A stretch of DNA of 38,706 nucleotides, taken from NCBI GenBank assembly GCA_021014945.1, contig MU266579.1, positions 1 to 38,706 of the forward strand, written 5' to 3'. The notes under the pieces were generated by a model, which saw nothing but the letters and a program-made list of their open reading frames with translations, ran no database searches and was not told the DNA's origin. The translations under genes were made by a program, and so were the position numbers. Shown one piece after another: positions 1 to 10,077 of the stretch (positions are counted from its first letter, which is position 1; every line of letters starts with the position of its first letter). The DNA is from Leucogyrophana mollusca (Eukaryota; Basidiomycota; Agaricomycetes; Boletales).

Positions 1-540
1 AGCGTCTTCAAATGTTGAAGTGTTGCGGCACCTTCCGTGTTTGGTAATAATGTGGTACCGGTGATGCGGCACTTTAGCCAGTGATGCGGCACTGTGCCAA
101 AGTGCCGCATCACTGCCGCATCACTACCGCGTCAAGCCCTACAAAACCAAGTATCGCGAGCAAAAATAACAAGTAGAATTGAACGAATCGTTCAAGTAGT
201 GCATCTATTCATCATCATGTATTTTAAGGCCCACCTATGACTAGTTTTCCGACTCTAAGATGCTTGTTTGCGTCGTTGCGGCACGTTGCGGCAGTGACGC
301 GGCACTGATGCGGCATTTTCTCCTTGCCCACCAGCTAGCCACCACAAGCCAGCGCAGTTTTCTAGCTTCACCTTCAAACCAAACCCCAAGATCGTCTCTC
401 ATAGGACTATGCTGCCGTCGGGACCCGTGTTCCCCCACTTCCCCACTTCCCACCATCCCCGAGTCTGTTTTCGGCTACGATTTCAGGTGATTTCAGGCTG
501 AGGCTATCAGACACACGTCAGTGCTGGATCAATCAGTTTC
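1..540. repeat. Cluster of short GCGGCAC-type motifs, no gene
   Basis: The motif GTGATGCGGCAC or a close variant occurs repeatedly in both orientations near 21, 61, 81, 101 (reverse), 115 (reverse) and 279-315. Positions 80-93 and 101-114 form a perfect 14-bp inverted repeat with a 7-nt loop. Many short motifs in both orientations are what subterminal regions of some DNA transposons look like, but no transposase or clear terminal repeat is visible. The rest, up to 540, holds nothing recognisable. Confidence 0.6.
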
Positions 541-790
541 TCAAATCTTTGTCTCGATCGTTGTCATCGCACTCTTTTTTGTTCTCGAATGGCGATAAAC
601 CCGCTCGCAATCGCAGGTACACGAAGACCCAACAACCGACATCCGAACTTGTCGACACCCCACACTTCCCCAGCGGAGAACGATGGGGACGGGGAGTCAG
701 TGGCGATAATCCCTCAGTAATCGCCGGGCCTCGCACTGTGCCGATGCTCAGGTGTTTCAGGTCATGGTCGATTCAACTAAAGCAACCTAG
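541..790 (+). repeat. Dispersed repeat E, copy 1
   Basis: This stretch runs from a TTCTCGAATGGCGATAAACC-like block to GATAATCCCTCAG, with a CACACTTCCCC block between. The same blocks occur in reverse orientation three times between 17.6 and 18.8 kb. It is therefore one copy of a dispersed non-coding repeat. No coding capacity is seen and the family is not identified. Confidence 0.6.
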
Positions 791-1776
791 CATCAGTACT
801 TCTGGTGGCTGTCTGGGATTTTAGGGCGCTCGAGTTCAATACTTCAAGCTTCAGGTGGCGTCACCACGACATGCCGCGAGTCTACACCTGTCAAACTTTG
901 CATGCCCTCCTTGGCTCGCTCCGTTCTCTTCTCTTCTCTTGATCCGAAATAAGATCTAACTATATCCCCTCCCCTCGTCATACAGCCCGGTCTGTCCATC
1001 TCAGACCGAAGTCAGGGACATGAAGAGGTGTCCCAGGTCCGCCGCCAGTGGCAGGTTCCCTAGCCCAGCGCCAATGACAGCAACAGCTACATTTTACCTC
1101 CCGCGTGACACAACCGTTTTGGAGTGGTTGGCCCTGTTTATTCTTGGCGAGGAATGGCGAAAATATCGCACCCACCAGCAATCTATCGCATTCTTGACCC
1201 GACATACAACAGGACTCAGATTCTCGTCACACCTCTCCTTGCATGCATGGTGAAGGAACTCCTCGATCGCGCGTCCGAGGTGATCCACTATATTACTTCC
1301 ACCGCGTCCTGCAGTTGTCTCATTTTGTTGGCACAATTTGCGAAACGCGATGAAGGACGGTGAGATTTAGCTGACACAACGCTCGCCCTCGTGTCGTGCC
1401 CAGTCCAGTTTTTTCCCTAATCTCTCCCCTCCCCTCTTTCTTACTCCCTTGTTCTCCTACTCCAGCCTTAATCTGACAAACCCTCTTTTGGCGCACTGAG
1501 AATGACATTCGGACTTGGCGCACCAGCCACCAGCGCACTTGGCGGGAAAACCAGATACTTGGCACACGGAAAACCGGTTTTTGGGCGCACTTGCCAGTTT
1601 GGAATGAAGGGACGTTGTCAGGAAAAAAGCTTGAAGGAGCGCTGGTCAACAAATGAAGCAAGGGTCCAACAAGGGGCGCGTATCGATGGAACGAGGACGC
1701 TTGTCCAGGAACATATAGACTGGCACTCAATCCGCAAATCACGACAAGCGAGATTCCAGCCACGGACGTCGCGATT
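791..1776. other. No gene seen
   Basis: Only short open frames without recognisable content are present. Base composition is mixed, with CT-rich tracts near 905-945 and 1410-1460. No repeat relation to the rest of the window was noticed. Confidence 0.5.
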
Positions 1777-1841
1777 TACCAACACTCGCTTCCACTGATT
1801 TTCCCTGCGACGTGAAACTCATTGGAAGCGAATGTTGGTGA
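1777..1841. repeat. Hairpin at left end of repeat D copy 1
   Basis: ACCAACACTCGCTTCCA at 1778 is mirrored by TGGAAGCGAATGTTGGT ending near 1839, with one mismatch and a loop that includes CCCTGCGACGTG. The same structure recurs at 6678-6741 at the left end of copy 2. It may mark the element terminus. Confidence 0.65.
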
Positions 1842-3690
1842 TACTAAACACGACTCCCTCCGGGCTGCGGGTAACGCGAATTCGAGCAGGCTATGGTGGC
1901 ACGAACGGACGCGACTCCGCTCCGGTGCATACGCTCATGCCATAATTCTTCCATATCGATTCCACCCACGATCCGTACCGTTGCAGGCCGACCCTTACCT
2001 CGACTTCGGATCCTCAACAAATGACTCCTTTCTCCTTCCGTCCTCCATGTTTTCCCGTCCCTTCCAGAACCACAACACAGCTCCCTCCCAAGTTCCATTG
2101 TCCCATTCCTCCACGTTACCCCATGAAGCCTGGGCGGCGAGCGCTACCATACGAGGTAAGCCATGTAGTCGCATCCGAGTCATACTTATCCGGGCTCTTA
2201 CTTGCCTTTGGTCTTCAATTGTTACAGCCCTGCTGTAACTTACTTAACTCATTCATTCGTTCAGAACCGCCCGACCTCCTTAAAGGGTCTTCCCGCTCCC
2301 TTCCGCAGCGCTGCACAGCTTCATTTACGTCCGCTTAGTTCGTCTGCCTTTTCGCCTCTCCGAAACCCGAAGTACAGCGCAATCTCTTACACACCCAGGT
2401 TATGCTCGGTTCACCGACGTATCGCATAATACCAATACTTTCAACAAAGGCCCGTGTCGCCCGAGCCACGTCACGAGGGCTGCCGAACGCGAATTCACCG
2501 AACGCTGGTTGGACCACACAAGTCCCGGCGCTCGCTGCGGAATGTCACTCGTATGTTGTATGGTTCGGGGCAACACCCGGTTGCGTATTACGCGTTCTGA
2601 AAAGCGAAGTTGGCCACCACATCACCATTTGGAGATAGCGCGCCCCCCTCGCCACAGCCTCCAGCTCTGCGACCGTGTTGCTGATATAGGCCCTGGACTG
2701 AGGTCTGGGTACTCGACCCATAGATCCCTAGACTCTGCACGGTGTGTTTCAATCGATCAATGATCAATGATTACCTTCCCCGCTCATGATTCGTGATAAC
2801 GTTGTACCCTCAGCGACTCTTGACATGCCCAGACAACTCCAGCTCAGGTACTCGGCACGTTATCGAGAATGGAAGGGAATCCGATAATCTGAAATTGCGC
2901 TGGCAACCTTCCCCTACCACTATCAGTATCAGATCTTCGACTCCGAGGCATGGAAGCGCGTCGCTCTCGTTTGTTTTGTTGCTTTGTTTCCTTGTTTCAT
3001 CACCTTGTTTTCCTGTTTTGTTTTTCATTTGTTCTGATATATTCCCATTATCAAACAAAACAAATAGCCCTTATCCAAGACTGACCTCGAATCTAGGGGC
3101 CGGGGTCAGCACCCTCGAACCGTCCCAAGCCATCGCGCGTCGCCTGATCGATCGATCAATCAATCAGTCGAACGAACCCCGGCCAACCTCGAGTCTCAAC
3201 GCCAACCGAACCCACCCTGCCAATCAATCGCACGATCAATGAAATCGCCCCGATAACCACATACGTACACACTGCGCGTGTACATACGTTATACCTCTGC
3301 GCCAATTGGCAGTCACGTCCCGAAGCTAAGCAGCGTTAATACCGTCGAGCTTCGAACTTCGAACTTCCACGACCAGACCGCCCATTTTCATGAGAAATCC
3401 GGCCACTTAACTTGACATCAATCAATCAGTCGTGAACAGGCGAGATGAAGAATGCCCATAACTTGTGTTAATACTTACCACACACGCATCTCCTGCGACT
3501 TCCTAACTCAGGCCCGGGGGTCTCAGGCTTCCTGCTCACTTCCGGGCCTCGAGGTATCCTGGGAAGGGGCTGAGGGACACAAGTGAGCACGCATATGTCT
3601 GTCCATTTGGCTCGAACCGACGATCGCGAAGGAGAACTGGCTCTACTTAAGGAGAGGATGTAGATAGAATTATACCATGTGCTTGTACAA
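1777..3690 (+). repeat. Large direct repeat D, copy 1 (about 1.9 kb)
   Basis: This segment aligns along most of its length with 6677-8562 in the same orientation. Shared landmarks are the hairpin at the left end, GCCATGTAGTCGCATCCGAG, the TTCGTTCAGAAC block, CACGGTGTGTTTCAATCGAT, the GATCGATCAATCAATC tract, GCAGCGTTAATACCGTC, and GCTTCCTGCTCACTTCCGGG near the right end. Copies differ by many substitutions and small indels; copy 1 has about 70 extra bases near 1925-2000. No long reading frame is conserved between copies, so it is probably a non-autonomous element or a segmental duplication, not a gene. Confidence 0.8.
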
Positions 3691-3726
3691 ATGCCAGATG
3701 AATGGTATTTACATGGTATAATTCTA
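3665..3726. repeat. Perfect 16-bp inverted repeat, 30-nt loop
   Basis: TAGAATTATACCATGT (3665-3680) and ACATGGTATAATTCTA (3711-3726) are exact reverse complements. The left arm lies at the right end of repeat D. In copy 2 only a left-arm-like sequence remains (near 8535-8550). It could be a transposon footprint, a small MITE, or a hairpin in a transcript. Confidence 0.8.
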
Positions 3727-3739
3727 CATCCGTAATGGC

Positions 3740-3905
3740 GATGTATACAACCATCACAGCCCACGTTGATTCTGTCGGAGGAGTCCACGAGAGTAAAATG
3801 GTTGCAGAGGGAAAGCGGCGGGGTTCCAACAACCCTCCCCCATGGCCAGAGCCACGCTCCATGTCGCGCGTATGTATCATATTTCCCGTATTTCCCATTG
3901 TCTGG
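3740..3905 (+). repeat. Dispersed repeat F, copy 1
   Basis: A block beginning ACGTTGATTCTGTCGGAGG and ending near TATCATATTTCCCGTATTTC is found in reverse orientation at about 18.84-19.11 kb. Shared pieces include a GTAAAA..GG..GCAGAGGGAAA stretch and a GGCGGGGTT.CAACAA stretch. It is non-coding and follows repeat D directly. Confidence 0.6.
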
Positions 3906-4244
3906 TCATGTTGCTCATTGCTCAAAGGTGTATCGTACTGATCCTGCATGTTAACTAGCGTAGACTAGCGCGCCTACAGCATTCCTGTTGCATTTCTGTC
4001 TACTACTAGCTCATAGTAATCCATCCTATCTCACTTTTATTCGTGCCATATGTTCTGAAAAAATATCCAGGCGAGCAACCGACGATATGCCTGGTCTCAC
4101 CTATCCACTCTCAAAGCTTCAGTGTCCTCCGAATACGCGGTATAGTCATGGTATAAACAAACAATGGCCTCTCAAGACAGACGGGAAGAGGGTATAACGC
4201 AGAACCAAGATATAACCACAGATAAACATAGTTATTGTGATGTC
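3906..4244. other. 3' flank of TMP-A, no gene
   Basis: AT-richer spacer between repeat F and the stop codon of the minus-strand TMP-A gene. It probably contains that gene's 3' untranslated region and terminator; no motif can be assigned firmly. Confidence 0.4.
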
Positions 4245-5831
4245 TCACATCCATCGACGGACTTGCCCGTCTTCCATCCGTTCCTCAGAGGCATAGCTCG
4301 GAGGCGCCGAAGTCATCGACGCCCCTACAGTCGACCCGCCGAAAGAGCCTGGCCTGCCCACACCCACAGTGCCAGGTTCTTGATGGGCGAGTATTCTCTC
4401 CATGATATGCAAGATGGTCCCCGATGGCACGTTTCCTCGTTGTAAATCGGCAATGAAATCCGCTTGCCCGTCGGTCAGCAAGCGGCTATACATTTGGTGC
4501 GATGGCGTGAATGCGGGGAGTTCTTGTGACGACCGTTCAAGTTGTTCTGGCATTGAAAGTTGAGGTAATCGGTGCTCGACTTGGCCGGGTGCGGGAGGGG
4601 TGTGGGGGCTCGCACCGCGCTTGGGGAGGAGCACAGATGGCAAGGGAGCGGGCGGTGCGGTAGGTGCCGCCGGCGCCATGATGCCTTCAGTCACATTTGG
4701 AGCAACGCTAGAGATTGCATCTACGGCAGGGAGATTCGGGTCCGGAACGGATGCTCTTTTGTGTTTGCGTCGTCTTAGGTAAAGGACACTGACAACGATA
4801 GCGATGATGGCTGAACAGCCTACCGCCACACCGGCAATTGTTCCAACATCTGAGCTATAGGTAGTCAAGTATTGCTTAGCAATGAGCTTGGAAGAGCTTA
4901 CTGGGATGATGGGGACGAAATAGGTGAAATGTATGTGGATGATGTAGGTGTGAAGGAAGGCGTGGATGTGGAGGAAGGTGTGGATGTGGAGGAAGGTGTG
5001 TATACAGAGAGTACGGACGACGAGGAAGAGGGAGGTGCGGATGCAGTGGAAGGAAGTCCGACTGTGTAAGAGGGAGCTGCGGATGCAATGGAAGGAACTC
5101 CGACTGTGTAAGAGGGAGCTGCGGATGCAGAGGAAGGAAGTCCGGTTGGGTAAGAGGGTAGTGCTACGAGTAGCGCACTCCGAGTCCAGAGGGCGCGACC
5201 CCCCGCTTGGGGTGCAGTATTTGATGAAAGCCCCATTCTGGACCAGACCGATCTTGGCAGCTAAACAGGTGTTGTGCGGCTGAACTGTGACGAGTGGAAC
5301 CCTTAAGTAGGTTGAATAAGTTTTTTGTGTGGGCGAAAGCCAGCTGGTCATCAGAACACTTCCATCATCATGATACGACAGCCTGGTGAAGCCAGGTCCG
5401 TGGGATGATGAATACAGGACCATCGTGTTTCCCAAGGCGACGAAGATATCAATTGTTCGTGCTAAATGGACTCCGGTATGGAATCCATCGGTCACCGGCA
5501 AGCTGAACTGTCACTTGCTCGAACAGTGTGAGGTCAGTCGTTAGCCCCTCCCAAACCAGAGCAGATAAAACACTTGGGACACCGAGCGGGAACTGACTTG
5601 GGATACGTCCTCCGAGGAATACTGGTGGCGCGGAGCGCTCTTCGTAAATTCTCCCAACTCCGAATGCTGCAAGTATAGCACAAGAATGAATCACATCTTG
5701 ATGACCGAGGGTTGAATCAGATCAATAGCCACGTCACGGTCAGGCTGTTCTGGTCAACACGACAAAATGATATCCAGAGACATACAGGCAGCGTCGGACG
5801 CATGACAACGAGCGACGAGGGCGAGTGCCAT
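4245..5831 (-). CDS. Single-pass membrane protein TMP-A (PPSY-tail family)
   Basis: Function is unknown; the layout suggests a plasma-membrane or wall-facing protein. The secure part is the 3' half. A Ser/Thr/Pro-rich stalk exon ends at 4902. A 47-nt intron (4901-4855) precedes the last exon (4854-4245), which encodes a transmembrane helix starting SDVGTIAGVAVG, a basic RRRKHKR stop-transfer segment, a proline-rich stretch, the conserved tail motif (4478-4392: LLTDGQADFI...NVP...IMERI), and PPSYASEE (from 4304). The frame and intron phase match TMP-B, TMP-C and TMP-D. A tentative 5' model joins 5831-5786, 5666-5496, 5461-5301 and 5260-4902; all phases close and give about 448 residues, but the 34- and 40-nt introns and one weak donor make it uncertain. 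The ectodomain does not resemble that of TMP-B/C. An unspliced frame is also open from 5501 to 4245, reading a different, His/Ile-rich stalk; I judge it spurious. Confidence 0.65.
5037..5162 (-). repeat. 42-nt tandem repeat, three units, in TMP-A stalk
   Basis: Units start at 5037, 5079 and 5121, each beginning GCGGATGCA. In the predicted coding frame each unit encodes 14 residues of the type PSYTVGxPSxASAA, which is a plausible glycosylated stalk. Shorter 18-nt repeats (GTGGATGTGGAGGAAGGT) follow at about 4962-4998. Unit number is likely to vary between strains. Confidence 0.85.
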
Positions 5832-6429
5832 AGAGTGAGCAACTAATGCAGCCACGATGGCCGAGACTGCCTTGAAGAGTAATGCTGCTGTCAGCAATGA
5901 CACCGAGGTCTAACAATCTGGTTCCCAGTGTCGGTTATTGCTAGTGTCCCGTAGGCAGACCAAAGTTTCGAATGAAGATAGTCGTTTATTCTCAACAAGG
6001 TTATTGCCAGTGAAACCTTTTCGTGGAAGTGTTGACTTGGTGGCGTTTCCCAGAAAAGTCTGCGATCGTGACCGTAACATCCAGTAAATCACTCCTTCCG
6101 ACTTTCGAGTTTTCCTGGCCGAAGGACGCATCGGATTGACACAAATCCAACGAAACTCGTTCTTCTACGCAATACTGAGGTGCTCATAACGAAAACGAAC
6201 GAAATAGGCCCACTTGTCGCCAAGATCTCAAGACCTGCCCTCCCGACCTCTTTGCATTTTTCCTCGCCGCACCCTGCGACGGACACATGTAATACCTGTT
6301 GAAGGGTCATCATAGCATGTTCAGATCATATAGGGAGGCACGGTAAGTCTTGAGCAACCCGAACCACTCCGGCGCCTCCCAGAATTTCATCGCCTTCCCT
6401 CCCACCTCCCACGTCTAACTTTTCAGCCC
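5832..6429. other. Upstream of TMP-A, no gene assigned
   Basis: Probable promoter and 5' region of the minus-strand TMP-A gene. The codons just upstream of 5831 stay open and hydrophobic for about 25 residues, so the true start of TMP-A, or an upstream signal-peptide exon, may lie here. Short minus-strand frames at 5910-6131 and 6089-6313 show no recognisable content. Confidence 0.35.
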
Positions 6430-6676
6430 ACTATCGTAGGTACTCATCGATCGGTTTTGCCTGGATCTAAGCTCAGACTTTTTGTCGTTGTCCTGCCTTA
6501 CCTTTACACACCGTCACACTGCTCAGCGTTCTCCATCACGCGCCCTAGTCTCGTTCTCAAATGGCAACAAACCCGATCGGCCCTCGATCGCGTGCGCTCC
6601 TACTCAAAAATCACGAACCGGCACCCACCACACGCTTGCCTTAGTTGCCTAGCGTTCAAGATCTCTTGGGCACGAT
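6430..6676 (+). repeat. Dispersed repeat E, copy 2 (partial)
   Basis: Contains GGATCTAAGCTCAGACTTTT, a GCGTTCTCCATCACGC block, and TCTCAAATGGCAACAAACCC. These are in the same order as the reverse complement of the three copies at 17.6-18.8 kb. It abuts repeat D copy 2. Confidence 0.65.
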
Positions 6677-8562
6677 TCACCAACACTCGCTTCCATTGGT
6701 TTTCCCTGCGACGTGAAACCCATCGGAAGCGAGTGCTGGTGGTACCCAACACGACTCCGTGCGAGCTACGGGTAACGCCAATCCGAGCGGGCTACGGTGG
6801 CACGAACGGACGCGACTCCCCTCGACTTCAAATCCTCGAACAAACGACTCCTTCCTCTTCCGCCCCCCACGTTCTCCCGTCCTTCCAGAATCACAACACA
6901 GCTCCCTCCAAGTTCCATCGTCCCTTCCTCCACGTTACTCCATGAAGCCTGGGCAACTAGCTCTACCATACGAGGTAAGCCATGTAGTCGCATCCGAGTC
7001 ATGCTTATCCGGGCTCTTACTTGCCTTCGGTCTTCAATGATTACAGCCCTGCTGTAACCCACCCCACTCATTCATTCGTTCAGAACGCCCGACCTCCTTA
7101 AAGGGTCCCTTCCGCAGCGCTGCGCAGCTTCGTTTACGTCCGCTTACCTCGTCTGCCTTTTCGCCTCTGCGAAACCCGAAGTACGCTCAATTTATGGTCG
7201 GTTCACCAATGTATCGCACAATACCACACCAATGGTCCTTGTCTACGACTATAACAAAGGTCCGTGTCGCTCGAGCCACGTCACAAGAGCTGCCGAACGC
7301 TGGTTGGACTATACAAGTCTCGCTGCGCGCTGCGGAATGTCGTTTGTATGTTGTATGCTCCCCGGAACGACACCCGGTTGCGTGTTACACGTTCTGAAAA
7401 ACGAAATCGGCCACCATGTCGCCATTTGGAGATAGCGCGCCCCCTCCGGTTCTGAAACCGTGCTGCCGATAACGGCTCTGGACTGGAGCTTGAAGCCTGA
7501 GGTCTGGGTACTCGACCCATAGATCCATAGACTCTGCACGGTGTGTTTCAATCGATCAATGATCAATGATTGCATTCCCCGCCCATGATTCGTGATAACG
7601 TCGTACTCCCCCCAGCGATTTCTGACACGCCCAGACGACCCCAGCCTCCCCCACCCTATCAAGTGCTTGGCGTGTTATCGAGAATGGAAGGGAATCGATA
7701 ATCTGACATCGCGCTGGCGCCAGACTTCTCCTATCAGTATCAGTATCAGTACTGTATCAGTACTGTATCGATATGAGATCTTCGACGCCGATGTATGGAA
7801 GCGCGTCGCTCTCGTTCGTTTTATTGCTTTGTTTCCTTGTTTTATCGCCTTGTTTTCCTGTTTCGTTTTCCTTTATGTTCTCATATAGGTTCTCATTATC
7901 AAACAAAAACAAACAAACAATCCATACTCATTACCCTTTGGATTACCCAAGACCGACCTCGAATCCAGGGGCCGGGGCCAGCGCCTCCACCAGCGCCCCA
8001 AGCCATCGCGCGTCGCCTGATCGATCAATAAATCAATCGAGCCACCCCCGAGTCTCGACGCCCACCAAACCCGCCCACCCGCCTAATCGATCGTGCCCCG
8101 ATCAATGAAATCGTCCCAATAAGCACACGTACGCACCGTGCGTGCATACCCCTCAGGCATCACGTCCCAAGGCCAAGCAGCGTTAATACCGTCCAGCTTC
8201 GAACTTCGAGCTTCCACGGCCAGACCACCCATTTTCATGAGAATTCCGGTCACTTAACGTGAGCATCAATCGATCAATCAATCGTGAACAGGCGAGATGA
8301 AGAATGCCCATAGCTTGCGTTAATACCTACCATACACACATTCCCAGACTCCTGCGCCTTCGACTCCGTAACCCAGGCCGGGGGTCTCAAGCTTCCTGCT
8401 CACTTCCGGGCCTCGAGGTGCCCTGGGCAGGGCAGGGGCTGAGGGACACAAGCGAGCCTGCACATACTGAGACTCCTTGGCTATCTTTTCATTTGACGAT
8501 CGAAAGGAAGACCAATGCCTACTTAGAATTAGGAGAGGATGCTGTAGAATTACACCATGTAA
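6677..8562 (+). repeat. Large direct repeat D, copy 2 (about 1.9 kb)
   Basis: Second copy of the element at 1777-3690, in the same orientation and about 4.9 kb away. It begins with the same hairpin (6678-6741) and ends with AGGAGAGGATG followed by a decayed half of the palindrome at 3665. Together the copies flank TMP-A. Internal short frames differ between copies and are not credible genes. Confidence 0.8.
7733..7772. repeat. TATCAG/TACTGTATCAG microsatellite
   Basis: Tandem TATCAG units followed by two CAGTACTGTAT units within repeat D copy 2. Copy 1 has only a short CTATCAGTATCAG at the equivalent place (about 2920), so the array expanded after duplication. Confidence 0.7.
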
Positions 8563-10077
8563 CAGTAACAGTATAACGTATACAGCCATTACAACACGCC
8601 CACTGCCCACCACACGGCACGGTCATCGTCGAACGCTGATCACACATCACACCATGACCGTTCGAAGCAAGGTTAACAATGCTAGCTCCACATACACACA
8701 CGCGTGCGTACAGGCAAGAAACTGAAGGAAAAAGCGAGGTGTAAACGTGAGGTGAAACTGGAAGTAAAAGCAAAACGAGAAGTGAACAGACGAAATGAGA
8801 ATGAGAATGAGCAGACGAAATGAGAACGAGAACACACAGACTAAACAATGAAAGAAATGAAAAAAACGAAAAAGAAAAAGAAACCGTGCGGGGTATTATA
8901 CTGTATGCAAACCAACGAACCCATCACCAACCAACGAACCAACCCAAGAAACCACCACCCAGGGTCCAAGTATGATATGATATGACGAGAAGAAGCAGCT
9001 GAAGAAGAGGAAGAAAGCGCAAAGGTAGCAGCAAGTAGCGGATGAACGGATGTAGGGGATGTAGAGGACGAAGATGTAGGGGACGGGGATGGGTGGATGT
9101 ACGGACGAGGATGGGTTGGTGTAGAGGGCGGGGACGAGGATGAGGATGAGGATGGTGACGAGGAGACGAGGCCAACCTGTGCTAACCACCAAACACCATC
9201 AGCCCCAACCTCAGACCAATAAAACACAACACCAACTCACCTCGAAACCCCAAAACCTCGAAGCCTCAGACCCATCGTCCATCGCGTGACGCAACGTACA
9301 CATCGCAATTACCCGCATCTGCATCTGCATCTACACAAGCGATCAGCACTACACACCTCCATTCCCCAATGAACAACTCACCGGTACAGCGGTACACGCG
9401 GGGAAGAGGGGGGAGGGGGGAGATTACACGGCCGGCGGGAGTATGTATCAGTAGAAGTACGTATGTGTGTATGTATGGCGACTATCGAATATGTAGGATA
9501 TGGTGCAGGGTTATGTATGCTTCGAGAAGCGCGGGCGAGAGCGCGGGTGACGATCGAGGAAGAGTAGAGCGTAGGGAGCGAGGAAGGAGAGTTATGAGCT
9601 ATGAGTTATGCACAAGAACGTAGGATAGGCGGGGGATTATAAACAACAACAGCGCAGGGGCGTGGGCGGGGTAGGATACGAGCGGAAGAGCGAGAGGAGG
9701 GGGACGTATAGACATAGACAGTAAAGGAGGGGGAGCTCGGGAAACAGTTACGTGGTATGTACAGCGGTGTGAAAGTAGGCGTAGATGAGTTTGCAGATGG
9801 GGCGGTTTCACGACGTCAGGACGGGCGATCGCGGCCTGAAGCCGAGCCCGCGCGAGCAGTGATTTTCTCCGCCGTGGTGTTTTTGGCACGCGTGCGTCGC
9901 GGCTCGCGAGCCGGCAGTGAGCGATTGAGTGGATGGGTGATTGGGTGGTGCTTTTCGGCGCAGCGGGGACATGAGGTGGGGTGGCGGGATGCACGATCGA
10001 TGCGACACCCGAGCCCGGTTCCAGCCCAAACCACGAGCAAACCCCACACCCTCTCGCCCCAAGGCCCAGCGCACCGT
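8563..10077. other. Low-complexity intergenic region
   Basis: Purine-rich plus strand with AAAAACGAAAAAGAAAAAG near 8860 and GATGAGGATGAGGATGG near 9135. Minus-strand frames here are Ser/Pro-rich because of the biased composition, and no credible gene is seen. The right part, up to 10077, should hold the 3' untranslated region of the gene ending at 10078. Confidence 0.5.

Noticed and set aside
3313..3340. 5S rRNA-like phrase GAAGCTAAGCAGCGTT in repeat D (also near 8165-8190)
   Set aside because: Only a box-A-like core matches. The rest of a 5S gene is absent and copy 2 has diverged, so no RNA gene is claimed.
4245..5501. Continuous 418-codon minus-strand frame as the TMP-A product
   Set aside because: It reads through a clear intron at 4901-4855 and encodes an unlikely His/Ile-rich stalk. 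The spliced Ser/Pro frame agrees with three paralogues.
1777..8562. Repeat D copies as long terminal repeats of a retrotransposon
   Set aside because: The interval holds a membrane protein gene, with no gag, protease, reverse transcriptase or integrase, and no primer-binding site was seen.
8841..9227. Minus-strand Ser/Pro-rich frame of about 128 codons
   Set aside because: The frame is open only because of purine-rich simple repeats; it lacks conserved content and ends in a poly-Phe run.
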